Shown one piece after another: positions 1 to 23,399 of a DNA stretch of 64,000 nucleotides. The DNA is from Callorhinus ursinus. Its lineage: Eukaryota > Chordata > Mammalia > Carnivora > Otariidae. Below the pieces are notes generated by a model. The model ran no database searches, was not told the DNA's origin, and saw nothing but the letters and a program-made list of their open reading frames with translations. Position numbers and translations under genes: made by a program. How positions within the stretch are numbered: the first letter of the stretch is position 1; each line of letters opens with the position of its first letter. The stretch lies in assembly GCF_003265705.1 (NCBI RefSeq), contig NW_020312775.1, positions 695,330 to 759,329 of the forward strand, given 5' to 3'.

Positions 1-53
1 TCTGGAACATTGTTCAGAATTGCCAGTGCCTGGTAATAATAAAAGACAGACTT

Positions 54-247
54 GGGTGCCTGGGTGGCTCAGTCGGTTAAGCGACTGCCTTCGGCTCAGG
101 TCATGATCCTGGAGTCCCGGGATCCAGTCCCGCATTGGGCTCCCTGCTCGGCGGGGAGTCTGCTTCTCCCTCTGACCCTCCCCCCTCTCACGTGCACGCT
201 CTCTCTCTCTCTCACTCTCAAATAAATGGGTAAAATCTTTAAAAAAA
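54..247 (+). mobile_element. CAN SINE
   Basis: tRNA-derived head gggtgcctgggtggctcag, CT-rich middle and A-rich tail. Perfect 16-bp TSD aataaaagacagactt at 38-53 and 248-263, so a recent insertion. Confidence 0.97.
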
Positions 248-302
248 AATAAAAGACAGACTTTTGGTTGGTTTTATTATTGTTTTAAAATCCTCTATAG
301 AT

Positions 303-550
303 GGGCGCCTCTATAGGTGGCTCAGTCGGTTAAGTGTCTGCCTTCAGCTCAGGTCATGATCTCAGGGTCCTGGGATCTGGGATCGAGCCCCATGTGGAGC
401 CCCTTGTCATTGGGCTCCGTGCTCAGGAGAGAGTCTGCTTCTCCCTCTCCCCCTGCCCCTCCCCCCATGCTCTCTCTCTCTCTCTCTCTCAAATAAATAA
501 AAATCTTTAAAGTCTTTAAAATAAAATAAAATAAAATAATAAAATAAAAT
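303..550 (+). mobile_element. CAN SINE
   Basis: Head altered to gggcgcctctataggtggctcag; long AAAAT tail. Imperfect TSD: aaaatcctctatagat at 287-302 and aaaattctctacagac at 551-566. Confidence 0.94.
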
Positions 551-953
551 AAAATTCTCTACAGACAGTACAGCCCCTTATAGCTTGTACCTCCATCTGA
601 AGAGCTCCCACCACCCTGTGCTTGGTATGATGGTGAAGGGGAGTGCTGAGAAAGTAAGGGGTGAGGGTGGGCAGGGGACTAGTGGCTAGAAGTCTTCAAA
701 TCCATGTTTAGAAAAGCATCAAAATAGCACTTAAAAAAAAACAGCACTTTTGTTCATTTGCCTGTAAAATGCACCTGGCCACCAGAAGCTTCTAGGCTTC
801 CCCCAAAGTCTTAAGTGAATGGAGTGTGACTAGCAAGCTCTTAAGAACTTGAGTTGGTTTCTATAGAGGAAAGCTGTGCCTTGTTTTTATCTTTTAAAAA
901 AGTTATGTGGGTTTCCTCTTAGCAGTAAACACTGAAATGTGTAGGTACATTTC

Positions 954-1130
954 TTTTTTTAAAAGATTTTTTATTTATTTATGAGAGAGAGAGAGAGCAT
1001 GAGCAGGGGGAGGGGCAGAGAGAGAGGGTGAAGCAGACTTCCCACTGAGCAAGGAGCCTGACCTCAGGACCCTGGGATCATGATCTGAGCCGAAAGGCAG
1101 ATGCGTAACGGATCGAGCCACCCAGGCACC
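954..1130 (-). mobile_element. CAN SINE
   Basis: Reverse-oriented SINE: T-rich tail, GA-rich middle, ending gagccacccaggcacc. Confidence 0.94.
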
Positions 1131-1756
1131 ACTCAAATGTACATATTCTTAGACTAGTTGAGGTCTTTTTGCCCCAATGCTAGCTGTTGTCAGTTATTTC
1201 AGTTGTCTTTGCTTCTCTGTTTCTGACAACACGATCCCAGGATGACTTGTCTAATTGAGTTCATGCTAAGATTCTTGAGATGCCACAGTATTAAAACAAG
1301 TGATACCAATCCCTCCTATCTGCAAACCACTCTATTCTTTACAAAGTACTTTGGCTTCTGGGAGACCGTTTGAGCCTCACGACTCTGTGAAGGAAATGGA
1401 GGTGCTGTGTTCATCTCCCTCACAATGAGCTCAACCCACCTCGGAGGCCCTAGGAAGAATGGAACCATGTTTATGCTAGAAGCAGAATCACTTTATTTGC
1501 TCCTGAGCACCATTCTGTTGACTATTCTCTCAACACTGAAAGCCTGAGAGAATAGTCTCACGAAATAGTCTCATTGCTTTCTCATGAAAGCAAATCTCTC
1601 TGAAAGATCACTCAGGTAGATGGGACATTGGTGTGCTGAGAACTGGAGTGAGAGTTTGGCTTGGGCACAATGTTTCCTGTAACTGGGAAAGAACACCATA
1701 ATCAACACTTTGCCTTACAAGATTGAAATGGTTACTGGGAAAACAGACTATATATG

Positions 1757-1791
1757 TATGTGTGTGTGTATGTGTGTGTGTGTGTGTGTGT
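1757..1791. repeat. TG microsatellite
   Basis: Interrupted (TG)n followed by a poly-T run, BTK intron 5. Confidence 0.95.
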
Positions 1792-1994
1792 ATTTTTTTT
1801 TTTTCCTCTTGGGCTCTGGAGACATCAGATATGCTTATCTTGGTAGTCAGGAGATAGTCATCATGACAGCCCACTGCAGAGAACTGCACAAGAACTTCCC
1901 AGGGCCAGGGATGTGAGCTAACTGGTTCTGTTGCCTGCTTTCTTCAGGGTGGGAGAGGAAGGGGCAGTTGTTCGAAGCTCACCACTAACCTTAG

Positions 1995-12586
<10,592 letters not shown>

Positions 12587-13020
12587 GCTCACCAATAAGC
12601 TTCTTGGTTCCATTCCTCTTCTCCACAAGCCCCAATTTCACTTCTTCGGAGGAAATTCCAGGCTTACAGGCCCTGGAGCCTTGTGCTCTCAATGAATACA
12701 CAAAGGCCCCTCTCTACATCTAGGAATGACTCTCTTCTTTAATTCTCTGAGATAGTACCTTCTGAGCAAAAACCAAGGAATTATTGTGCCTGGTATTGTC
12801 CTCAGAGAGAAAATTTTCCAGGAGTATTAAGACAGACTGAATTTGGGATGGAAAGTTTGGGGGAGGGAGGGGTGTAAATAGCCTGACAAGGGGTCCAACA
12901 GCTCTTTGGGTAGGCATTAGAGCTTGGGGGAGGGAGGCAGAATTTGGCAAGAATAAAATGGTGTCATAAAAATGGGAGGGGAGGGTGTTTTGATAAAATA
13001 AAATTACTGGAAAGCATTAA
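12587..13020 (+). terminator. BTK: BTK 3' UTR and poly(A) signals
   Basis: About 430 bp from stop to the likely cleavage zone. Two AATAAA hexamers are visible, at 12952-12957 and 12997-13002. The second is followed by a T-rich segment (gttttcttgc) suited to a downstream element. Which signal is used cannot be read from sequence alone. Confidence 0.8.
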
Positions 13021-13379
13021 GTTTTCTTGCTATCTCGATTAATCATGCAACCTCCCTGGAGCGCCCTATCTCAGTGATCCAGAAAACTGTTGTGTGGCAT
13101 TGGTTTGGCATATTCCTACTTTGAGAACTCAAGATCCTCAGCAATTTAACCCCTCTGGCTCATGGAAAATTCTGGCTCTGAGTCAGAGACAAACTCACAA
13201 GCAAAGCACCAGTGCCTGGCACAGAGCGGGCATGTAATATTACCGGAATGAATCTGAAAGTTGGGGACAAATTCTATCGGAGCCTCTTTCTCCTCCATCA
13301 GGAGGCAAAACACCCTCAAAGAAAACTGTTTGGCTAAGAGACGGGCCAAGCTATCCGGGCCAAGAAAGCACCAGCACCG

Positions 13380-13813
13380 CAGCGGGAAAAGCGCGGGCCA
13401 ATTTGGAAGTGGGCAGGGGCGGGGCTGTGGGGCCGGCCGGAAACCGGCCACGTGGTGTTAAGTAACTTCCTTTTTTACTTTTTTCCCCTTTCTTTTTGGG
13501 AATAACGTCTTGTCAGCACCGCAGGACTGGGCTGCATGCCCCGAGACCTCAGGGCTCACGTGGGTCGCTGCTGCGGGGTCGCAGGCGGGAACCCGGCGCA
13601 CCGACGGCTGGGAGGAGCGGCGGGCGGGGGCGGGGGTGGGGTGGGGGTGGGGAGTGGGGGGTGCGGGGCCGCGCCCGGGGCCGCGCGCCGGCGCGGTGCG
13701 CTCACGGGGGCGGGCCCAGAGACGGCAGGTTGTGGTTCCGGTTCCGTCGCGGAGACACGTGAAGGTCGGTGAGTTGGTGCGGAGTTCGTCTCGGCACGCG
13801 TGGCGGCGCTGGG

Positions 13814-13830
<17 letters not shown>
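13380..13830 (+). promoter_or_regulatory. TIMM8A: CpG-island promoter of TIMM8A
   Basis: Dense CpG and G+C-rich DNA directly before and across the TIMM8A start codon. Visible elements are a CCAAT box (13398-13402), a GC box (13416-13425), an ETS-type CCGGAA (13437-13442) and three CACGTG E-boxes (13449-13454, 13557-13562, 13756-13761). No TATA box is seen. This is the usual architecture for a housekeeping nuclear-encoded mitochondrial gene. The transcription start probably lies between about 13700 and 13800 (inferred). Confidence 0.85.
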
Positions 13831-15661
<1,831 letters not shown>

Positions 15662-16555
15662 TCTCAGCATTACCTCTTTGGAAAAGGAAGGTAGTTCAAG
15701 AAATGAAGAGCGGTTGATGGGATAGTTGAAGAAAAGGCTATGGGGGAATTGGCTCCCACCTTTGTCACTCTTGGGACATCCTGTCATCTGAGAATGAACA
15801 AAGACCAATTTTGTGTGTGTGTGTGTGTAGGGGGGGTTTGAGGGTCATATGTGTACTTGATTGTGTTTTTTAATGCTAATCATGTGAAAACAATTGACAG
15901 ATGAATGGAAAACTCTACTAGATGCATATTACTGTATGTGGGACTGTGCTTTCTCAAAGTCCCATTAACTGCTCCCTATAATTTTGATAGTGGAACTGCT
16001 TTCTATAATTTGATTGTGGGACCACAGAAGTCTGTCATTTGTGTGGATTCATTTCAGATTTCTGGGGAGATTGGATATACATCGTTGTGTCTCAGAAAGG
16101 GAAGCAGTGGGAGAAGAGTAATTTGGTACTTAACTATAGGCCTCCTTAACTAGTGTTTTGACTATCAGTGCTGGAAAAAAATCTATGGTATGTTCATACA
16201 ATACACTCAGCTTTCTAGATTCTCTCCCTCCCTTATGCTGTGATTTTCTTAAATGTATAAGGTATGGTCTTGAGGTAGTACAGGTAGCCTGAATGTCTAG
16301 AGGCCTTTAGTTAAAAAGGAATCTAGTCAGTGAGCATAATTCTCATTACTAAACTGCCATAAGGAAGAAGCTTACTTACCCTGTATATCAGGGTCCGAAA
16401 AATTCAAAGATGTGCCTAAATAGGTTGTAAAGATTTAGGCCAGTCAAAAACTAACAGCAGTTTCAGGTAGAGGTGCATGCCTAATGTTAATCAGTGTAGA
16501 CTCCATTTATTGCATTCTTTTGATCACTGAAATAAAAGCTTCTACAAAATTAAAC
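15662..16555 (+). terminator. TIMM8A: TIMM8A 3' UTR and poly(A) signal
   Basis: About 0.9 kb of non-coding sequence ending near an AATAAA at 16531-16536. A GT-rich run lies at 15812-15828. Cleavage near 16550 is inferred. Confidence 0.75.
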
Positions 16556-16559
16556 TCTG

Positions 16560-17004
16560 ATTCAGAAGGCTTTCTATTCTGGTTATCACCTGCACCCTGG
16601 AGAGATTTGGTGTAGGCTGGTTCCAAGACTGAAGTGTAGCCTGTCTGGGTACTTGATCTGTGCAGGTAACAAACAGCACAGTATTCCAGGGATGTCTTGT
16701 CTGACCTTTTTGTGAGAAAGGAGAACCTTGAGATGAGTTGGGGAGGGAAGGGATTCAGTGCTGACAGTCAGCTCCCTGAGTGGAGTGGACGAGGTTATAA
16801 TGACTGGATTCCCCTCCCAACTTCAGATGCTAGTAGACTGGAGTGTAGACCTAACAGGGAACTAGGTGTTGGGAGCCTCTAGTTCTGATCCCTGAAGGTT
16901 GGGGAGATACACATTTCTAGAAGCCTCAAGTCCTTTTAGCTTTCCACCATAGAGGTACCACAAGGATTTTTTTTTTTTTAAATCCTGGTGAAAAAATTTA
17001 CAAA
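16560..17004. other. Intergenic, no feature seen
   Basis: Sequence just after TIMM8A; no exon or clear repeat recognised. Confidence 0.5.
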
Positions 17005-17570
17005 AGTTTAAGTGATTTTTCTGTGTCAGACACTGTTTTTGGTGCCAGGGCTTCAAGAGTGCACAAAAAACGAAGTCCCTGCCCATGTGGAGCTTATGTT
17101 CTAGGAGAGGGGAGACAGGCAACAAACCCATAAATATGTCCATTTAATGAGTGCCATGGAGAAAAAGCAGTCTGGGGTATTAGGGACTGTTTGTGGGGCT
17201 GTTGTTATTTGAGATAACAGAATTAAATGACCAAGCCATGTTGGTATCTGTGAAGAACATTGCAGGCAGAGATGACAGCAGGTCCAAAGGCCCCAAGGTC
17301 AGAGCAGCATGCCGTGACACTAAGGTAGAACAGTCAAAAGGTCAGTAGGGCTGGAGTAAAATGAGTAAGGAGAATGGTAAGAAATAAAGTCAGAGACATA
17401 AGCGTGAGACGGATTGGGGCTGGGAGGCAGGTAAGTGCACTGATCATGTAGGGGGTTGTAGGCCATTGCAAGGACTTGGCTTTTAGCAAGCAAGTTGGGG
17501 AGCCACGTGAGCGTTTTTAGCAGATGAGTAATGTGATACAACTTAAGTTTTAGGAGGGTCCAGCTGCTAT
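17005..17570 (+). mobile_element. Ancient L2-like repeat
   Basis: Shows the old mammalian repeat text (cactgtttttggtgccaggg; ccctgcccatgtggagctta; gggggttgtaggccattgca). Diverged and non-coding. Confidence 0.6.
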
Positions 17571-17865
17571 TTGGAGAACCTGTACATGTACAGCAGTAAG
17601 AATAATGGCGTTTTAAAGTCCAAGAAAAATCAGGCTCTTAGGGTAGGTGTCTAGCATGTACTTTGTATCTGTATATCCCCTTTGTTTTTTTTCCTACAAA
17701 ATTTAGTGTGTTCATGGAAAACCTCAAATCATAAAGGAAGGGTCCTTTAATCTTTGCCTTCTTATTCATTCTTCCTTATTCCTCCTTTTTCGTATATATT
17801 ACTGTTTTATTATTAACTATCATTCCTTACTCTTCCTTTATACAGTATTAAAATACTCCAGTCAC

Positions 17866-18056
17866 GGGCGCCTGGGTGGCTCAGTTGGTTAAGCAACTGC
17901 CTTCGGCTCAGGTCATGAAACTGGAGTCCCGGGATCGAGTCCCACATCGGGCTCCCTGCTCAGCGGGGGGTCTGCTTCTCCCTCTGACCTTCTTCCCTCT
18001 GGTGCTTTCTGTCTCTCATTCTCGCTCTCTCAAATAAATAAAATCTTTAAAAAAAT
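17866..18056 (+). mobile_element. CAN SINE
   Basis: gggcgcctgggtggctcag head; short TSD agtcac on both sides. Confidence 0.96.
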
Positions 18057-18564
18057 AGTCACATTTAGACACAGATGTAACTTTTTTTTTACAATGTTAC
18101 CTGCTTGCTCAGCTAATGTACATAATGAGAGGGAGGGTCTGTTGGATTTATACAGTATGCTTGAGCACCAAGTGTATGTTCAGTACTACTAGGTACAAGA
18201 TAATGGGAGAAAGGAAAGGTAGAACATTGTCCCCATCGTCAAGGAGGTTAAGTATACCAGAGCAACAATTTGAGCTTTTTGCTTTGTCAATCTCAGAAAC
18301 TTCAGAATCTTGATAGAAAGTTGGTACTGTCAGCCCTAATAACACTCAAAGTTCTCATTTCAGTATTCAGGGTAGAATGCTTAAGACTCCAAGTATGAAA
18401 CAAAAGGTTTGAATTAGCAGACTCTTTCCCTGAAATGAAATCTTACTTGGAAGCCTAATACATAAAATAGAAAAGCAAAGCTGGTTTGGAAAGAGGCCCA
18501 CTGTTGTCACCCCCACCCCCACTTCACCCACTCCTGTGGTGCCTGAAGCACTGTCTTAGGACCT

Positions 18565-18914
18565 CTAGGGTTTTACTAAACATACTGTGAAAACTGGACC
18601 AAGACTATCCCTAAGGCCCCTGCCCATGAGTCTGTGAATGAACATTAGGGATAACGGATACAAGGAAGTCAAGCAAGAACTTTGTATTTATGGTAACAAG
18701 TCTCTAGACGGAGTTTAGATTTAAAAATATAACAAGTCAGAGGACACCTGGGTGGCTCAGTTGGTTAAGAACCTGCCTTCAGCTCAGGTCATGATCCCAG
18801 GATCCTGGGCTTGAGCCCCACATCAGTCTTCCTGCTCAGTGGGAAGTCTGCTTCTCTCTTTCCCTCTGCCCCTCCCCACTGCTTGTTCTCTCTCAAATAA
18901 ATAAATAAAATCTT
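18565..18914. repeat. Inverted repeat arm B (downstream of TIMM8A)
   Basis: Partner of arm A, opposite orientation: about 175 bp of non-SINE sequence from ctaggg (18565) followed by a plus-strand SINE. The unique part differs from arm A by only a few substitutions and one short indel. Confidence 0.93.
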
Positions 18915-18920
18915 AAAAAA
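18741..18920 (+). mobile_element. CAN SINE within inverted repeat arm B
   Basis: Head ggacacctgggtggctcag, tail aaataaataaataaaatctt. Counterpart of the SINE in arm A. Confidence 0.95.
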
Positions 18921-19860
18921 ATATGTCGGTTAACCCCATGTAAGATAACATTCACATGCAAAGCAATCAGTCCTTTTTTTAAATTTTTTTTAAATTAAAA
19001 AAAAAACCACTTTTCACTCCTATCAGTACCTTAATAAAAAATCTTGGCCTAGGACGATTTTATTTCAAAGACCACCCAGTAGTGCTTCTTTTAAGACTCT
19101 TCATACTCTTCTTCTAGCTTCATCTTCTGGACTCAAAAGAGGCCGATGCAGAAAAGTCTGGTAATTTGCCTGTTTATTCCATGGAAGAGAGAGAGTATTG
19201 TTTAGATTAACTGATCTCCAGTCAAAGGGCAACAGATACAGACCACAAGGGACATCTCCAAAGGTGTGGAGGAAAAAAGGCAGAGAACTATGGTAAGGAA
19301 ACCATATGTGGTACTAACCAAGGTTGTTGAGGGCCTACACTGCCATTCCTTGAAAGAATGGCAGAGAAGGTGATGACAGCTGTCGGGAGAAGCAGACACC
19401 ACATGGCCTTGTCTGCATAGGTACTGAAAGTATATCCAAGGCCCTGTTCAGATAGTTCATTTGAATGCTACACCAATCACAAGACAACAGTATCCAGTTG
19501 AGGGCTGGCTTTGAGATTGGCTTCCCTAAAATAGCTGCTTCAAGGCAATGCCCAAACTTGATGCCTGACGCAGAAAGTGAGCCAACAGAAGACCAGGTAA
19601 GAATATACACTAGGAGGTTACCCAGGCCATCAGGAGGTCCCACTGTGAAGATAAGCGAGTGGAACTGGTCACAACACAGCAAAAATGACAAATAAATAGA
19701 TAAAAGAAAATTGAATTACTACTTTGAGGAACTCCTGTAAGAAATGCTAAAGCAATTTGACAAATCATTACATTCTATGACACTTTAGCAAATGAGGAAC
19801 ATTTCAGCAATTAGCCATTTAATGTATGAACTAATAAAATTTGTATTGTGTATCTAAAAC
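18920..19860. other. Intergenic, no gene seen
   Basis: Unassigned single-copy-looking sequence. Short frames exist on both strands but none resembles a known protein or has splice context. Confidence 0.5.
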
Positions 19861-19862
19861 TT

Positions 19863-20026
19863 TTTTAAAGATTTTATTCATTTATTCATGAGAGACAGAG
19901 AGGCAGAGGTAGAAGCAGGCTCCCTGTGGAGCAGGGAGCCCGATGGAGGGCTCGATCCCAGGACCCTGGGGTCACAACCTGAGCCAAAGGCAGACGCTTA
20001 ACGGACTGAGCCACCCAGGTGCCCCT
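19863..20026 (-). mobile_element. CAN SINE
   Basis: Reverse orientation, ending gagccacccaggtgcccc. Confidence 0.95.
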
Positions 20027-20212
20027 AAAGCTATATCTTAAAAAAATCACTCAAGAAGGCAAAACCTATACAATATAATTATGGTACTTTTCTGTTACAC
20101 AGACATGCATAGAAGGGACAATTAGGATATAGCAAGCCAGGATGCAGATGTACTGATCAGGAACTCTAGATGAACAAAAGGGCCAACAATTTGGAGATCT
20201 ATCTGCAATATA

Positions 20213-20462
20213 ATGATAATAGCTATGCTTCGCTGAGGGTATGCATACTATTTGCCACATACTGTGCTAAGTGTTTCACATGGGTCATCTTTTTAAAAAT
20301 TATAACTATGAGAGAGGAACTATTATTACCATACCCATTTACAGATGGAGAAGGTCAGGTTCAGAGAAATGAACTTATTCAAGGTTACACAGCTAATAAG
20401 TTATAAGGATGGTATTTGAATCCAGGCAGTTTGACCCCAGAACTAATGGTTTGAACTACTAC
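20213..20462 (-). mobile_element. MIR SINE
   Basis: Reverse MIR: tactgtgctaagtgtttcac, cccatttacagatggagaag, gttacacagctaataag. Confidence 0.85.
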
Positions 20463-20529
20463 ACTAAACTACCTCCTAAACTTCCTACCTAAAGATAGGA
20501 AGTAATGTTTCTTTAAAAGGAACATTTCA

Positions 20530-20790
20530 TTCTAGAGATAGCATGGTATGGTGGAAAGAGCATAGGTTTTAGAGTTTTAGAGTTAGGCAGAACTGGGTTC
20601 AAATCCTGATTCCACCTGCCAACACCTGTGTGACCTTAGGGATGTCACTTAACCTCTGATCTTCAGTTTCTTTACCTGTAAAACTGAAAAGGTAATGCCC
20701 ACCTTACAGGGTTGAAAGAAGAAATCACATGTAAAGCACTTGGCACACTCTAGATGTTTAAATGGTAGCTTTTTATTACTATTTTTCAGA
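20530..20790 (+). mobile_element. MIR SINE
   Basis: Forward MIR: gagcataggttttagagt, tgtgtgaccttagggatgtc, gtaaagcacttggcacac. Lies in inverted orientation to the neighbouring MIR. Confidence 0.88.
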
Positions 20791-22520
20791 ACTGAGCATC
20801 TTGGATAACCCTGGTGGAGCCATTAGAGAGAACAGTGGAACAATATAAGGATATTTGTACTTTTTAAAAAAGACAACAGTACTACATGCATGTTTTAAAA
20901 CTTTCAAACAGTATAGAATTGTTTAAAATAAATGAAAGTCCTCCCCTTACCATCATGGATGTATTTTGATCACTTTAACAGCTAAATGGTAGCTGGATTA
21001 AGGCAGAGAGAACGGTAGTAAGAGTATTTTGTTAATTCAGCCAAGAGACTGTGGAAGACTGGATTCAAATAGTGCAAGTGGGGACATATCAGGAATTTGG
21101 GGGAGCTGTGAGAGAAATCTGGAGTAACGTGGAAAGGGAGTAAAACATGATAAGAAAGGAGGTAGGGTATAGAATAATGTGCCAATGAGGGGATGCCTGG
21201 AGGTGCAAAGGGCAGCAAAGGTGAGCAGGGAGAAAGAAGGTATCAACTGATCACACTGAACAGGCTGCAGAGAGGAAGGTACACAAATGGCTATGCCCAG
21301 TTCCATAGTTCCAGTGTCTGGGTAACCCCTGGAAATGTTTCTTGCCGTCTTCCGATTTAAGGAACATAAGCATACCCCTAAAGTCAGAAATACTTAAAAG
21401 ATTACTCATAGATACAATGTTCTATAAACTTCTTAAATATTTTATTTATTAGAGAGCACGAGCTGGGGTGGAGGGAAGGGCAAAGGGAGAGGGAGAAACA
21501 GATCCCCCACTGAGCAGGGAGCCCGACATGGGGGCTCCATCCCAGGACCCCAAGATCATGACCTGAGCCAAAGGCAGATGCTTAACTGACTGAGCCACAT
21601 GGGCACATCTAATGTTCTATAAACCTCTAACAGGAAAGTTGAGAAAAAAGCCAAGAAGAAAAAGTAAGATAAAAATACCGCTTGGGTTTTAAATACTCTA
21701 CTTTGATAAGGAAAGGAGGCAGGAGTCGAATGACAAAAAAGAAGAAGAAGGAAATGGGATTCAGGGACTCAGCAATATTTGTTAAACTGTACTTGAGACC
21801 TATAGTCATTTCCTTAAGGCTTAAGCCATTTTCTATATAATGTGACTGACTTGTGTACTAAGCCAGTGTTGTTCAAATTAAAAACCTAATGTCATGATAT
21901 TGCTAGTTGTACCTTGTCACGAAAAAGGAAACATTATCGACACTGTCTAGTTCTTTTAATTTTTTTTCTTTTTGTCTAGGTCTTTCTCTAAACAGCTCTC
22001 TTTCATTATCATTGTGTGGCAGGTTACACCACCAGGTCGAAAGAGCTGATCCCCATTTTTCAAGCACTTTCTTCTTTTTTCTTCCCTCAGGCAGGTCCCA
22101 GGGATGCTTTCTTTTCCTCTTAAAGCTGCCAACACTTCTTTGGGGATTCTTCTTCCTACCAGATTAACTATTATTCCCAATTCACCCCATTCTTCCTATT
22201 CAAGACAAGCACATAGGCCCTCAGCATGTCAAGGGCTTTGTTTTAATCACTCTGGGGAAATAGACATGGGGACAAAATACAGAATAAATATGGGAAAATT
22301 GCAAAGACTATGGAATTTTAGAAATTTCTAATGGTCAACTGATTCACATTCCCTTCCTTACTGATATAGTGATTATTAAGATCCCCCTCCGTCTTTATTG
22401 AGTGAGCTTTCACCAAGCTTCCCCACTTCACACAAAACTCAAAAGCCATAAAATAAAAGGTTGTCAGTTTTGTCTACATAAAATAAGTTCTGAACAGCAA
22501 AAACTTCCATTAGCAAAGTT
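20790..22520. other. Intergenic, no gene seen
   Basis: Apart from the SINE at 21434-21608, only diverged sequence is present, including a possible L2-like stretch near 21000-21300. Confidence 0.5.
21434..21608 (-). mobile_element. CAN SINE
   Basis: Reverse orientation, diverged end gagccacatgggcacatc. Confidence 0.92.
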
Positions 22521-23390
22521 AAAAGAAAAACAATAAAAAGGAAACAAATATTTGAAACTTTTCTACAAAGGACTAATTTCCTTATTACATAAAGGGCCCC
22601 TACAAATCAATAACAAAAGACCATTCAATAGAAAAATGGACAAAGGATATAGAGAGACAATTCAAAGAAATGGAAATACAAATGGCTCTTGAACGGGAGA
22701 AAAGATGTTTATATTTAAGAGAAATTTAAAAACCTGCACTGAAATATCACCTCTCACCTCTTAGACTGGCAAAGCAGAAGCCTGATAACTGTTGTGTGGC
22801 CAGTGTAAGGAAACAGTTGTCCTTACATTCCTGGTGGGGGTATAAATTGGTACCATCTCCATGGACAACAGTTTAACGATATCTACCAAATTATATATGC
22901 ATAAACCTATTCCAGAAATCTGACTTCTAGGAATTCATCCCGTAGATATACTCACATGTTCAAAATGACAAGTTAGTCACTGGAAACCACCCAAGTGTCT
23001 CTCAATGAGATATTGATTAAATAATGTTCCTACAATGAGAGACTTAACTATGCAACTATAAAAATGGATAAGGAACCCATATATATATATATATACACCA
23101 ATATGGCTTGAACTCCAGTACATAGTTAAATTAAAAGAGCAAGATTCGTGACACAGCATGCTACCATTTGTGTAAAAGAGGGGAGATTAAAATATATGTA
23201 CACATTTGAATAAGCATAAATCATCTCTTGAAGGATATTGTGAAATGTTGGTTGCCTCCAAGAAGAGGGGCTAGGTGCTTAGAGGATAAGGATGGGAAGA
23301 GACTTGACATCTTTTCTGTATGCCTTTTGAATTTCGAATCATGTGAATGTATTACCTATTCAAAATATAAATCTTATTTTAAAAAATAAA
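22520..23390 (+). mobile_element. Ancient L1 3' end
   Basis: Degenerate end of ORF2 and 3' UTR (gaccattcaatagaaaaatg; tggtgggggtataaattggt), with no open frame of note. Confidence 0.8.
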
Positions 23391-23399
23391 ATTTCTTCC

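Noticed and set aside
16697..17143. Open frames after TIMM8A on both strands
   Set aside because: Overlap an ancient L2-like repeat or lie past the poly(A) signal; no splice or protein support.
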